Shown here one piece after another: positions 21,524 through 34,700 of a DNA stretch of 64,000 nt. Made by a program: the position numbers and the translations under genes. Positions within the stretch are counted from its first letter, which is position 1; the number at the start of each line of letters is the position of its first letter. Source of the DNA: Spinacia oleracea (lineage: Eukaryota > Streptophyta > Magnoliopsida > Caryophyllales > Amaranthaceae); contig NC_079491.1 in the NCBI RefSeq assembly GCF_020520425.1, positions 310,001 through 374,000 on the forward strand. The letters run 5' to 3'. The notes beneath the pieces were generated by a model. That model had not been told where the DNA came from. It searched no databases and saw only the letters and a program-made list of their open reading frames with translations.

Positions 21524-23750
21524 ATGTTGAGGGTGTTGTTAGTAATGGTGGTAGCCAATTTGTTGGGCTGCTGCTGCGCGAATGAGAATGTCAATAGAAA
21601 ATCAGCAGTGGGGGATCCAGGGATGAAGAGGGATGGGTTGAGGGTTGGCTTTGAGGCCTGGAATTTCTGCAATGAAGTTGGTAATGAAGCTCCTGGTATG
21701 GGTAGCCCTCGAGCCGCTGACTGCTTTGATGTCATTCCCACATCTTTTAACAAGAACAAGTACCAAAGTAGCTCTCTTGAAGTTGAAATTCAGCACAAAG
21801 TTACAGAAGCACACAACAAACTTGGGGTGGGAAAGCCTTTTCCAGGGTTGAAAGCAGAAGCTCTGACAAACCCAGATGAGTATGCAGCACAAAAGGAGCT
21901 CTATTTGGGGAACTTATGCCAGGTTGAAGATGAAGATAAATCCCCATGGCAATTCTGGATGGTTATGCTCAAGAATGGAAACTATGACACTAAGTCAGGT
22001 TTGTGCCCAGAGAATGGGAAAAAGGTCGGCCCTTTTCCTCCAGGCAGGTTCCCTTGCTTTGGAAATGGGTGCATGAATCAACCTTCCTTTCACCATAACC
22101 CAACCTCCTTGAATTCTTCATCATCTCATAATAATCATGACTTAACCCTGACGGGTGGCTTCTGGGGTACCTATGACTCAGATTCCGATCTTAGCCGTGG
22201 AATAATTGATGGTGTTTCTTATTATCAAGTTACATGGGAGAAGCAACTTGGAAAGGGTAGCTGGTCTTTCAAACATAAGCTTAAAACTTCCAAAAAGTAT
22301 CCATGGCTTATGCTTTACCTCAGGGCTGATGCAACTCGAGGATACTCTGGAGGTTATCACTACGATACCCGAGGAATGCTCAAAACTGTATGTTTTCTTT
22401 ATCTCTTCTCTTTTATTGCTTTACTTTTTCTTTTTTTTTGATGATGTTAAAGAATTTCAACTGGATACTGGCCCTACTGTTGCTGGAAGTTTCTTGAGGA
22501 CCATCCATTTTATTTGACTTAGCTTGCAAAATCCATGTGATTTCTACCAAATAAAGTTTGCTATATTCTCATTTCTGTCTTGGATTTGGTTTTACACTTT
22601 TACCCGTGACTTTCTCTGGGGAATTTGTTGATTGATTATTTTTTCTACTAATTAGTACTCTGAGGCACCGGTTACTGTTGTCTTTAGGAATAATATTTTA
22701 TATGCTATGTTGCCATGGTTTTCTGTTGACTACTTGGGTAACTTGACTTGCAATTTGGATTACACACCCGGTGCACAATGCTAATGATAAACATTCATTG
22801 AGCAGCTAATGAACACATAGAAGGATTTCAACGTACAACTACAAGTGGAGCATTATACTATATGTTCTTTGAATTTGAACTATATGTGCATTTAAAAACA
22901 GTGTACATAATTACCATTGTGCACCCGAGTACAAATGGTAACATTTACCAGGGGTCTGGAGTATTTAATGAGTAATACATGTAATATTTCCTGCATGCAG
23001 CTTCCTGAATCCCCGAACTTTAAAGTGAGAATGCATTTGGATATAAAGCAAGGTGGAGGTCCAAAGAGCCAGTTCTACTTGATTGATATCGGAAGCTGCT
23101 GGAAAAACAACGGTAAACCATGTGATGGAGATGTGCTCACTGATGTTACTAGATATAGTGAGATGATCATTAACCCTGAAACCCCCGCGTGGTGCAGCCC
23201 TATTAGCCTCAAGTCCTGTCCACCCTATCACATTACTCCTAACAACACCAAGATTTACAGGAATGACACAGCCCACTTCCCTTATAGTGCGTACCATTAC
23301 TATTGTCGACCTGGGAATGCTGAGTATCCTGAACAACCATCCGATTCATGTGACCCTTACAGCAATCCTCAAGCACAAGAGATAGTCCAGTTGCTGCCTC
23401 ATCCTATTTGGGCTGAATATGGATATCCTACCAAGCCCGGCCAAGGCTGGATTGGTGATCCTACTACTTGGGACTTGGATGTTGGTGGCCTTTCTAGTAG
23501 GCTCTACTTCTATCAGGTTTCGATCTTCACAATCCACAATCCAAATCTCAATATAGAAGAATACATCTATGATAATTAATATGTTGTTTGTTACTAACGA
23601 ATTGTCATTCTTTATGCATCTTAGGATCCTAGTACACCTCCGGCTAAGAGAATATGGACTTCAATTGATATGGGTACTGAAGTTTTTGTCAGTGACAAAG
23701 AGGAGGTAGCCGAATGGACGATTAGTGAATTCGATGTCATTATCACTTGA
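21524..23750 (+). CDS. Secreted protein of an uncharacterised land-plant family (DUF7705-like)
   Basis: Three exons, 21524-22387, 23001-23516 and 23625-23750, join in frame to 501 aa ending in TGA. Residues 1-20 (MLRVLLVMVVANLLGCCC) are a likely signal peptide, so the product probably enters the secretory pathway. The mature part is cysteine-rich and strongly resembles a conserved plant family without a known function. Typical stretches are GFWGTYD, YPWLMLYLRADATRG, GGYHYDTRGMLKTLPESP, KQGGGPKSQFYLIDIGSCW, NNGKPCDGDVLTDVTRY and LLPHPIWAEYGYP. Several N-x-T/S sites (for example NNTK, NDTA) would suit glycosylation. I believe the family carries the label DUF7705 but cannot check that. No catalytic motif is evident. 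All introns are GT-AG and the exon phases agree, so the gene looks intact. Confidence 0.85.
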
Positions 23751-24049
23751 TCAACAATTCAACAGGAGCTACAAAAACTGAATTTTGAAGGTTTAGAGGG
23801 TATTTTTCCCTAATAGCAAGCAGGGTGTAGAATGAGAATATAGCATCATTTGACACATGATTTATGTGTAAAAGTGACTGAAATGTAATCGATTCTCTAC
23901 TCTGAACGCTTCTTTAGTTTCAAAATTGAAGGCAATGTAGCATCTGCTCTTTTCTCCCTGCTTTTTCCTTCCCTAATTTCGCAGCAAATTATTAACTGAT
24001 TTTCGGTGTGAAGAAGCAACACAAAATCATTCTATATCATCATTTTTTT
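23751..24049. terminator. 3' region of the secreted-protein gene
   Basis: Short spacer that must hold the 3' untranslated region and polyadenylation site. No specific signal stands out. Confidence 0.3.
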
Positions 24050-25389
24050 AACGGATATTTCATGAAATACCCCCGAGTTTTACCATAATTCACCAAACGC
24101 CCATCAAGTTTCAATAATTCATAAAATACCCCTCACAAATGACGTAATACCCCAAACACCCCTTCATGACGTCATCATCCCTAATTAACTACCAATTACG
24201 ATCTAATTACCCACCTATTCCCTAATTATCCCCCTAATTCCAAATTACCCACCTAATTCCCCATTAACCCACCCATTTCTTTTTCTTTTCTCTCTCCCCT
24301 TCCTTCTTCCATTAACCCACCGCCCACCTCAAGAAATCCACCGGAGTTTGATTTTCCGGCGAGGGAGAGGGCTGTCGACTTTCCAGCCACCACCGTCGTC
24401 GCCAAGCAACAATAACAACATTAGCAGTTACGGTGGAAGCAAGAGAGGCCGGCGACTGGTTTTCTTCGGTTTTCGGCTGCACCACCAACTCATTTCTCTC
24501 TCTTCTACCGCGACAAATCTAGCTCCATCAACAACTCCGACATCTCCCTCAAAACTCCGTCAAATAGCAAGAACAACAACATTGTTGCCGCCTCCAACCT
24601 CTGTGTTGAACCTCTCCTCCTCACCAACTGCCAAAATCAATTAAATTGAAAAATTGTAAAAAGTTGCGGGAGGCTCAAATTCTGAAAATGGCTGGCGAAG
24701 GTTGTAAGGGGTGAAGATGGTGACGGAGTGGAGTGTGTTGGTGGAGCTAAGTAGATAACTCCTTTGTATGGGTCAACCTTTCGAGGTGGGAAAGTTCTTC
24801 ATGGAGGCAAATTAATCAAAAATTCACACTCACATATCAGAAACTCACAAACCAAAAGTCTCTAACCAATTAAGGTTTCCATTAAACAAACAAACAAATC
24901 CTTAATCGCAACCGTTTGTTGTCAAGCCAAATTGGAAAAACAAAGCCACCTCGTCAAAAGCTCCAGAAACCAAATTCTTCAACTAATTAATTAATTACCA
25001 ATTACATATTAAATTGAATTGAATTGCTAAAATAGTAGCAACAACAATGGTGCAGTAGAAGAGAGGGGAAATGTAATTTGGGCGGTGCAAGGTGGGGTAG
25101 CCATGGAGTAAAGGTCATGGAAGAAGGAAGGGCATAGGAAGAAGAGGCGGTGGAGAAGGGAGAGGAAGATCGAAGATGTGTTGATTAGGAAAAAAAATGG
25201 GTTAGTTAGGAAAAATGGGTAAATGGATGGGTTAATTAGATGTTAATTGAGTTAATTAAGGATGATGACGTCATGAAGGGGTATTTGGGGTATTAAGTCA
25301 TTTGTGAGGGGTATTTTATGAATTATTGAAACTTGATGGGCGTTTGGTGAATTATGGTAAAACTCGGGGTATTTCATGAAATTTCCGTT
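24050..25389. mobile_element. Mutator-like (Pack-MULE-type) element, 1.34 kb
   Basis: Long terminal inverted repeats: the left reads aacggatatttcatgaaat and the right ends atttcatgaaatttccgtt. Similarity continues for at least 140 bp through acccccgagttttaccat, gggcgtttggtgaa, and gacgtcatgaaggggta. The interior (about 24330-24650) is much more GC-rich and looks like coding sequence (serine- and proline-rich frame over 24348-24644). The flanks are T-rich, so the expected 9-bp target duplication cannot be read clearly. Long TIRs plus gene-like cargo fit a non-autonomous Mutator-like element; the source of the cargo is unknown. Confidence 0.75.
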
Positions 25390-26944
25390 TTTTTTATATA
25401 GAAAGCATGTAAGAAAATACAGACATCTAAACAAGGGTGCCTAGGTTGTTTCTACCGCGGGGTTTACTCGATGAAGCATCTTTAGAAGTTTCTCCATCAG
25501 TTGTTTCTTCACTATCATCATCAGTTTAGCTTTTAGATGGTTCGGTTTCGATTTTATTTCCTGGGATTATTAAAATTTGAGCATATTCTTCTTGATTTTT
25601 GACACTAACACTGAACTTATCCGAGCATATTCGACTTATTTTTCTGAACTTAATTGAATTTATCTGAACTTATTTTATCTGGAAAAAAAAATTGTATTTG
25701 TGTGTGAAAATGTCTAAAAAAAACTTATTTTTTTAACTTATATTGTCTGAAATTATCTTTTCTGAAATAAGTTAAACAAAACAAAGCGTTAATGGTGAAG
25801 GCAAGGAGCGATTTACAGTACAATAGTGGAGAACTTCTAACGAAAAACACGTGGTGACGAGCGAGAATGTGAGAAAAAAAACTCATTCTCAAACAACTTT
25901 TTGTGTTTAATAAATTGTTTCAACATAGAAAAAAAAATCCTTTCATATTCAAACTAATAGCACCGGAAACGAAGAAAAAAACATCTACTACTCGTTTAAC
26001 AATAGATATAACATCTATTTTGCACATATTGCAGCACATTTCTTTAGACACTAATATTTCTAAATTAATGCGTATGAGTAAAATTTATAAAAGATGATAT
26101 TTGCAATCCTCACATTGATACAAATTACAAAATCTCAATTGACTTTGTTTTTTCTTACATAATGGTGAAAGAAAGATTGTCAAAGTTGATTGATGAATAG
26201 AGTCCAAATGAGAAATGATGCATGTATTGTGGAACATATGTAATACTAGATAACCTCTCATAAGGCTTCAACTTTTATGCTTATATTTTTTTATGTCAGA
26301 ACTACAAAAGTCAATTTCATGTATAAATTAACATTCTTTGCGACACGTTAATATTCGCTTTAAATTAAAATGTTTACTAACTAGAATCTGAATGCACATA
26401 AATTATTAACATGAATGAGTTTTCTTATATATGGTCAAAATTGATACTTGTGCCCTGCTTAGTTCACCTTATTTAATTTCAATACATTAGTACTTATTTC
26501 AGATCAGATCAAATTAGAAAAATAAGTTCACCATCAGATTATTATTATTATTATCAAAATAATAAGTTCAGATCACAAAAAAATGATAATGAAATAAAAT
26601 TATATTTTTATTGTTGTTGAAAAATAGCAGATATGAGATCAACCCCTTTTGGCCCATTAACGACCTTTAATAATTTGAATTTGATCTTGACCCAACCCTG
26701 ACCCAACCCTCTTACGATTTCTTCTGACCTACATTTGACCCGTTCCACTACCGACCCGCTCTGACTCGCACCGACCCTCCCAATAACCATGCCTAATCTT
26801 AAGTAGCGGTCTATCATTTTCCAATCGTCCAACGATTCCAGACGTTCCGTACGTTGACGGAACTATAGAGGGTTCCAAAATTCCAATGATCACGTGACTC
26901 AGCATTTTTTTTAATTTTTTTTTTTTAAAAAAAAAATTCGTCCA
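25390..26944. other. AT-rich intergenic DNA
   Basis: No gene recognised. 25610-25790 and 26455-26590 hold scattered repeats of ctgaacttattt/aataagttcag, which also occur near 11930. 26640-26780 is a run of gacccaaccctg-like motifs. Confidence 0.4.
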
Positions 26945-27180
26945 ACATGTGGGAAAGGTCTCATTCACGCAATCCGACCTATTTCGCGAAAAGCTCTTGC
27001 TCTCCTCCCGTCTTACCACAGCGCCGCCCAACCCTCTGCCCTCACCGACAGGCGACAACCCCGGCCAGCCGGACCACAGGTCCCCCACGGCCCCACCGTC
27101 ACCGTGCCGCATGCCCACTACGAGAAGCTGAAAGGTCTGCCCCTCACCATTCACGAATCACGAGTGCTTAATTTCCCGAG
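26945..27180 (+). other. GC-rich exon-like island, identity unknown
   Basis: A sharply GC-rich block inside AT-rich DNA. One frame stays open from about 27010 into HAHYEKLKGLPLTIHES and beyond, and another gives an Arg/Pro-rich peptide. It could be the first exon or transit-peptide region of a gene whose remainder was displaced by the Helitrons to the right, or a captured fragment. I do not recognise it. Confidence 0.3.
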
Positions 27181-28082
27181 TATGAGTAATTGTGAAAGCT
27201 GAAATTAATTTCTCTAGTATGAGTAATTGTGAAGGATGAAATTCAATTTCTTCTTGTTGAGTTATTGTTATTTGTTAACAATGGATTATTAGTTCATGAG
27301 TGCTTAATAATATATTCTTACTTTCTGTTCATGGGTGGAATCGGAACCAAACGAAAACCCTCACTGTTATTCGCATTTGATTCACTAAATTGTCTTTCAA
27401 TTATGACAATATGTTACTAACCCAACCCCACTAAATTGTCTTTCAATTATGACAGTATGACACTAAATTAACTCCAACTATGAAGGTATTGGAGGCTGGA
27501 TCGATGTGCTAATTTCTTCTTGCGAGGTTGTTGAAAAATCCAGTGTTACATTGACATAATGTGCATTCTTTCCTTTTTTCTGTTTTCTGAAATCGATTTT
27601 AGTGATCATTGACAAAAATGCTTTGCAGTTTTAAGTTCAATTCTTGCTAGACGATTGATTATCTAGCACTCGAATTCGACTGCTATACTGTTGGTTAAAT
27701 CTGATCAGTTGGTGTAAGACACATTTCTTATGCTTCTTTTGGCAAGAATGTACTGGAAAGTTGAGCTAATTTCTTGAATTTCTTGTTGATATATTTAGTA
27801 ATTGTGATGGACAATTAATTGTGTATCCCCTCAGCACTCATTTGGTAAAATGTAACTATAGAAGTCTGTAAAGCGTTGTAAATATGATTGGCAATGAGTA
27901 AAAAACACAGTGAGTGTAGATCGTTGAGTGTCTGGAGCAGAAATTAAAGGCAGAAGAAAGAGATTTAGTATGATTTTATGAAATTACAGAAAGTTAAAGA
28001 ATAGATTATCAAGTATGCACGAGTTTGTTTTGATTTTTCAATTTCTTGTTGTTGTTATTTGTTAACAAGGGAATGGGGATAA
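27181..28082. other. Intergenic DNA
   Basis: No coding region or element recognised. The phrase ctaaattgtctttcaattatgaca is repeated at about 27386 and 27430, a small local duplication. Confidence 0.35.
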
Positions 28083-29380
28083 TCTATACCTAGTATTTAA
28101 AAAAGAAAACCAAACTTTATAAGAGGACATGTGTTTCAACAAAATGTCAAAATCTATACCTAGAAAGACACGTGTCTCATCTATTACTCTCCTTTAAAAA
28201 TAAAAAAATAACACCAACTCCTCCATCTTCTAATTCTTCCCCTTTCAACATTTCAAACCAATTAATTCTCCATTAAGTTGGCTCACTCATTCAACCTTTA
28301 AATTAAGTGTATTTATTTTAGTTAAAAATGACAATTACTTCGTATTAGTATTACTAATTTACTACGGAGAGTACTATGTACTAAATCACATCATGTATAT
28401 ATCGGAGATGGATAATAGAAGTACGCACAAAATGTTTATTTATAGATCCTTCATTGATTTGAATATCAGTTAAAATATCATACGAAGAACTTTATTAGAG
28501 TTGCACTTATCTATAGTGTATTTTCTTATGATATATGATGTAGTAATATGATTACATAATGGTTAAATATTTGTACATGACTATAGTGAATGATGTATTT
28601 TAGGACTCATGAAAATAGCGAGGTTCAAGTTTGGGCATGAACAAATTCACATATTACAAAATTCGCATCAACGTTCCTCAAGTGCCTGCGTTATATTTGT
28701 CGAAAAATTCTTGTACTTTTTTTTTTAAAAAAAATTTATGAGGAAATAAAAATTAGGCGGATAATCTGAAATTATCCTTACGGATGAAATACAATGACTC
28801 CAAGAAAATATTTTTCGTAGAACTCTTATATAAATAAGAACACATGTAATACCTTTAAGATAACTAATTTTTCTATAGATGTTTTAGGTTCATTTCATAG
28901 GTTTATTTTAGTGTATTTATAACCTATTTTGGCTAAATTACATAATAACTACTCGTACTGCGTATAACAATAAAACATAAAAACTAAATACGAACACTCA
29001 CCAACCACCCAAATATATAAAAAAAAAATACAGAGTAACACTACAAGAATTTGTATCTTTGACGACAACCTAATTACGACGGGTCAAAAATCTTGTCGCA
29101 AAAGCATTTTGCGACGGGGCTAACAACCAAACAATGACGGGAATAATCGTCGCAAATGTCTTTTACAACGGGTTTACGACAAATTTACGACGGGATTTCT
29201 ATTAACGACGGCCCCCTTTTATGACGGGTTCACGACAGGAAATCACGTCGTTAATCAACGATTATTGGCCTTTCGTGACGGGATTTCCCGTCGTTAATAG
29301 TACCATTTCTTGTAGTGTAACACATAAGATATTCTATATTCTAATACTAACCCGTGCCTTGCACTAGTCAAACGACTAGT
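28083..29380 (+). mobile_element. Non-autonomous Helitron (first of a pair)
   Basis: Begins TCTATACCTAGTATTTAAAA after an A and ends CGACTAGT before a T, the A|T insertion pattern of Helitrons. Shortly before the end is a hairpin (GTGC-CTT-GCAC at 29354-29364). The first 20 bases are identical to those of the Helitron at 29745. There is no Rep/helicase coding sequence. A CACTA MITE is nested near its right end. Confidence 0.75.
29039..29317. mobile_element. CACTA (En/Spm-type) MITE
   Basis: Starts CACTACAAGAAT and ends TTTCTTGTAGTG, the canonical CACTA termini, with the 3-bp target duplication TAA on both sides (29036-29038 and 29318-29320). The inside is built from repeated cgacggg/acgacgggatt subterminal motifs on both strands, as in CACTA transposase-binding regions. 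It is 279 bp and non-coding. Confidence 0.92.
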
Positions 29381-29744
29381 TAGTAATTAGTTCACGAGTT
29401 AAAAGTGGATTGTTCATGAGTTGTTATTTGTTGTGGTTGACTTGTTGTTATTGGTGCATTGTTGTTTTATTTCATGAGTTAATGCATCAGTCGGTGTAAC
29501 TGAGCAAGTATTGTTTGATAGTTCTTCTAATTTTGTTTATCTTAGTGTATGTGTAATTTTGACTTAAGCAATTAATTGGATGGTACAACCACTCTAAGCA
29601 AGATAATTATATGTTAGAATTATTGCGGTGCATTATCGATGGTGATCCAGGACCCTAAATTTCTGGATACGCCACTGGTTCGTAGTTAGGCCAATTAGGG
29701 AAACAAATAAAAGGCCAAAACCCCGCAAGTTGATAAACAGATAA
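29381..29744. other. Spacer between the two Helitrons
   Basis: 364 bp of AT-rich DNA with nothing recognisable. Confidence 0.4.
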
Positions 29745-31470
29745 TCTATACCTAGTATTTAAAAACACACACCATAAACACAACAATGCCACATGTCATT
29801 CTCCTTCCATATTTTTTTAATGCCACTTGTCACTCTCTTCACTCATAGTGCCACATGTCATTCTCCTTTCATAATTTTTTGGTTTAAACTTAAAGGAATT
29901 AAATAATTAAATACGGAGTAAATCAAGCCATAATCACTTTTTGCCAAGGAAACGTCAATCTGCTCGACTTCCACAACTCCCCCCTTCATCTTCAATCTTT
30001 TATACTCCGTATATAATTTCCTTAAACTTCACCATTGGTAATCAATTAAAAGCCTTTATTGATACTTTAAAGAGGAGGAATTTCAAAATGTTAGAATTTA
30101 CAGGTTCAATAACGTACTACGGAGTATTAATTCATAATTCCTTTATTAATTGATTTGTTGATTTGCCAATAAATTGCAGCTCTGTATATAATACATGCAC
30201 CTTGCTATACTCTCACTTCCGTCGATGTGGCATTTACCAACTGGAATTGTTTTTCAACTTACTATAACCTGGCATCCGAAAAGCGGGGCATAACATACGA
30301 CCCGGAGGCACCACAATCACCCTCAAAAGAGTGTCGGTCTGAATCCACGTCTTTCGGCAGATGGAAGTCTAATGGGGTTGGTATCACTTTGAAGCTCCCG
30401 TCAAGATAATATGCTTGACCTGAGGTTATGCTATTTTAAAATAATTAAAAAATCATGTTACTAAAATAGTGTTCTTTTTGCTTAGTTTATGTGCCGATGC
30501 AACTATGTTGCTAAATTACCTGCGATGATGTTTATCATTATACCATGGGGAAAATCATATTGTAGCATTACGTATATTCTTTATGTATTAAGATGTTTCT
30601 ATCAATATTGCATCTTTTAATTATTTTTTATGTGTGTGTTTCATTTTTATATTTGAAATTTTGCTTGACTTGGGTCTGTGAATAGAGAAAAAAAAAAAAC
30701 TTACGCTAACTTAAATAAAACCTTCTTTAAATAAATTAGAATGATTCACCACATTTACTATATAAACCATTAATCTATTAATTTTGAGCTACTCCGATAT
30801 AAGGAGAGAAATCTCAAACTGTTAGAATTTGAGTTGTTCATGTACGATGTATTCAAATTATTTATAAAAAGCTACTCATACATCATACAACTTTTATTCG
30901 ATATTTATCCGAATTTTTTCTCACTTCGTTCTCTATTTAGTGGGAATTTTTCTCTTTTTTATGAGGTGAGTATTCACTACGGAGTAATAGTTTTTACTTC
31001 ATGATCAATTTAGAGGAACGCATTTTAATTACCATCTATATCAATGTAAGTGTGGTAATTGATTTTTTTTTTACTAGCTACAAGGCGTAATAAAATTATT
31101 ATAATTACTCCCTCCGTCCCGGAATACTCGCAACGCTTCGACTGGACACGCTTGCCAACGCACAACTTTGACCACCAATATCTTTAACTACATATTATAA
31201 AAACTTATAAAATATTAATACTTTGAAAATATATATTAAGATGAAGCCAACAATATATTATATACTAACATTTGTTTTCATATACTTGAAATAAAATAGG
31301 GTCAAAGTGAATTATGTGAATAGTGCAAAAAGTCAAACCGTTTAAAGTATTCCGGGACGGAGGAAGTATGTAGTACTCCATATAATACTTTGTATGAGTA
31401 TTTACTATCTGTACTTTTAGTTATTTTCCTAAAAAAAAAGCCCGTGCGTAGAATGGGCCAAAAACCTAGT
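29745..31470 (+). mobile_element. Non-autonomous Helitron (second of a pair)
   Basis: Begins TCTATACCTAGTATTTAAAA after A and ends AACCTAGT before T. A GC-rich imperfect hairpin (gcccgtgc...gaatgggc, 31440-31458) lies 8-11 bases before the end. The inside includes repeated tgccacatgtcattctcc blocks near the 5' end, a Stowaway MITE, and a short gene-like stretch at 30210-30410 that I cannot identify. Confidence 0.75.
31108..31366. mobile_element. Stowaway-type MITE nested in a Helitron
   Basis: Termini CTCCCTCCGTCCCGGAATAC and its inverse (gtattccgggacggaggaag), both followed by TA. It is 259 bp, AT-rich inside and non-coding. The degraded element near 34300-34554 in the TIM44 gene shares inner motifs such as tttgaccatcaatat. 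Confidence 0.88.
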
Positions 31471-31774
31471 TATATGTTAGAGAGACAATCAAATTGATCT
31501 CTGACTTCTCTCACATAATAAGAAAGCGAGAGAAAGAAGCTACTGCTCTTTCCAGTTTCCCACTTTTCTTCCCCATTCTTCTTAGGTAATTATGTAATCT
31601 CTCCTCCTTCCTTTCCCCATTTTTTTTTGATTTCTGGGGTTTTCGCAAACATTTTACTTTTGTCCAGTCGCTCCCTACTTGCCGCTCCTTCAAATTTTGA
31701 ATTAGGGTTTTGCACTTGTTCATTTTTCCCGAATCTTAAAATTACGCCATCACTGCAATAGGTCTTCTCCAAAA

Positions 31775-34700
31775 ATGGCGAGCAGAAAACTTGTTCGTGA
31801 TTTCTTCTTCTCCAGACAACGCCTTTACCTCCAATTTTTACCACATCAGCAGGTTCTTCTTCTTCCCTCTAATTTTTTCCTATTTTTTAGATTTTTTTTC
31901 TTCTGGGTTTTAGAAATCTTAGCCTGCAGTTGCAGCAATCGAATCCGAAGCTAAGGTTGATGTCTGGAAATGGGTATTCGTTGAATCGTCAATTTAGTGT
32001 GTTTAATGAGTTTTCCAACAAGATTAAAGGTGAAGCTACCAGGTAATTTCACCAACTTATGATTCTTTTGTGATTTTTTTTTCATATTATTCTGCTAATT
32101 TACTTTCAATTTGAGTTTATTTTCTTTCTTTTGGTGCAAGTAATTAAATTGTGTTGTCAGAGATTATTGGGTTTTTTTTGTTGGAGTATTAAAATTTCGT
32201 TTTAATTGTATTTTTATGTCGATTTGCTGAAAGGCATACTGCTGTTTAGGAGACTTGAACAATTAAGGTTAAAAGGGATCATACTAATTAGTGGTTGCTT
32301 TCAATTTGTGCAAAGGCGTGTTTCATAATTCTTGCTGAATTGATTCTGTTACTAATTTCCAACTTGTAACACCCCCTTAATATCACAATAGCGGGCCTTT
32401 GCATCGTATTTGAATCATCTTAGGTGTTGTGCTTCTCAACCCCCTTCCTTCCCAAATTCCCGGCAATTGCGATAGCTCAAACCCCTTAAAACGTAGGTAC
32501 ACGATTATATTTGTGTCATTCAGTATGTGGTTACTTGTTCAGGGTGCGCTCTATTGCTACATCTTCTTTTCTCTAACCTTATTTTAAGTTTTGTAAATTC
32601 ACGGGCATTGCTCTAGGAAAATTTATAATGCAAAGGACTTGTTAGTTGTAATTAACCATCCTATTGTTTTACTTACAGTTGTATAAAAAAGGATTACATT
32701 TGGAGTTAGAAGTGTTGTTGCAAAAACTGATCACATGAATATAAATAATTGACATATTACACAATTATGACGATACTATGTAATACAAAAACTTGTTCTG
32801 ACAAACTTGCTGATAAGTTAAACTGCCAAAAGAAGTATACATGGAGGTGACTATTTATTTAGCAGTGAAATCATTATTAGCAGTTTAAGAGTATTTCGAT
32901 AAGCAGTGGTTAGATTTACTAATACAATCAGCTGTCTACTACTGCTCGCTACTAGTTCCCATATACTACTGTACTATCTGCTAATTTAAACAGAGCCCTG
33001 ACAATTTTTATACATTCAGAAACCCTTTTTGACAAAAAAATTTCCATTTTTGAGAATCAGTAACCCCATCACAAATTACTGATCTTTTTATTTTAGTTGC
33101 TGAATTCATTTTATTACTTGGTGATTTTGTTGGTGCGTTTGAATTCTTGTGCCAAAGGATGGGTATCGGCGATATTATTTTATTTTATATTTTATGCAGA
33201 ATCTATTTATAAATTGTTAATTTTCTCAAAGACTTACTGTTATTTGATGAAGTGTAAAAGGGATAATTTTGAAAAGTGAATGCTTTGCATTTATAAAAGC
33301 TGAAAAACTTGTGTTAGTTCTTGCTTGGGTATTTTAGTTCTTAAATTGATTTGACTACTAGATGGTTTGCGAAGGGAGGGGTATCAACTATAGAGCCACC
33401 ACTAAAAGGCGCAACTCCTTTATCTTTAGAGTTTAGACAACGAGGGATTCGTTAAAGTTGTTGACAGTACTGCCTCTTAGTTAGCAACCCTTTTGCACTG
33501 CCATGAAGGTTCAAATTTTGTGATTAGAGGAGTAAATTCAGCATGCCTAATCATGCAGTCCTTTCCCCGTCTTGAATTCTATTGATTCTGAAATCAAAGT
33601 TTCGATAGAGCTTGTATTTTATTTTTGTGTTTCTTTTAATCTCTATTGGTCTTGATTGTCTCAGTTCATAAGGTTTTGATATTAAAAGCTTCTTTATTTA
33701 TCTTAGTTTGATTTTGCATGCAATAACAATATTGAATTTGAGCAGTAGACACAGTGAACTTAAATACAATGCTTTGTTACTTCTTGGGAATCAGATTCTA
33801 TTCGACATTTTGTTCAAGAACTATAAAATTCCCTCCATTTTGTTGATCTTTTTAATCTATTGATGTGAATCTAGTGGCTATTCATTTTTTTTTTAATCTA
33901 GGCGCGGGTTTTCCCCTTTTCTATGCGTATTTGAGAATCTCTTTTTTAATCCCTCTTCTTTCACTGCATGATAGTAATAAGGAATTCCAACAATCAGTTA
34001 AGCAGCTGAAAGAGAAAGCAGAGGAGTTGAAAGGAGTAAAAGAAGATCTGAAAGTCAGGTAATCTTTTCAACTACTCCTAAAAGGCAGGGAAGGAAGAGG
34101 GAGAGACACACCATCACTAGTTTGGTTATGAATGGGGAAAGGGAAAGGATTCGGAATTTCTTTTCTTTTTTATGGCTAAATCCTTTCATAGTTGGAAAGA
34201 TTTGGAGGGAATGCTAATGCACTCCTCTTTGGCTCTTCTTCTCTTCCGTTATCTCTCGTTCCTTTCCCTTTCCTTTCCTCTATGGTAACCAAATATTTCA
34301 TGCGTTTTAAAATAGTTGCACCATTTTGGCTTTCATGTTTGCCAACGCATAACTCTGACCATCAATATTTATAATTATGTATTAGTAAAAATTATAACAA
34401 GTTGATATATTTGAAATATACATTGAGACCAACCAATAACAAATTATATGTTCAAATTTAGTTTTTCTTTATTAGCAAAAAATTATAATCAAGGTATGAT
34501 AAATAATTAGCGCCAAAAGTCAAAATGGTGCAACTATTTAGAAACGGAGGTAGTACATTGTAAATCTCGGTTGAAGAAGATGGCTACCAGCTCATGTGAA
34601 TGTTTTATAACCAGCATGTTGATGATGTATGGACAACTGAGCAGCTACACAAGCATGATGAATGTTTTATGCAGCTCATTATAACATGATGAATGTTATA

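Noticed and set aside
21602-21892. Minus-strand 96-codon frame and other frames over the secreted-protein gene
   Set aside because: They are shadows; the plus-strand frame has ATG, signal peptide, splice sites and long conserved stretches.
23001-23516. Neprosin (DUF239) domain for the secreted protein
   Set aside because: Considered first because of the secreted, cysteine-rich nature, but the typical neprosin stretches are missing and the conserved phrases fit another uncharacterised family.
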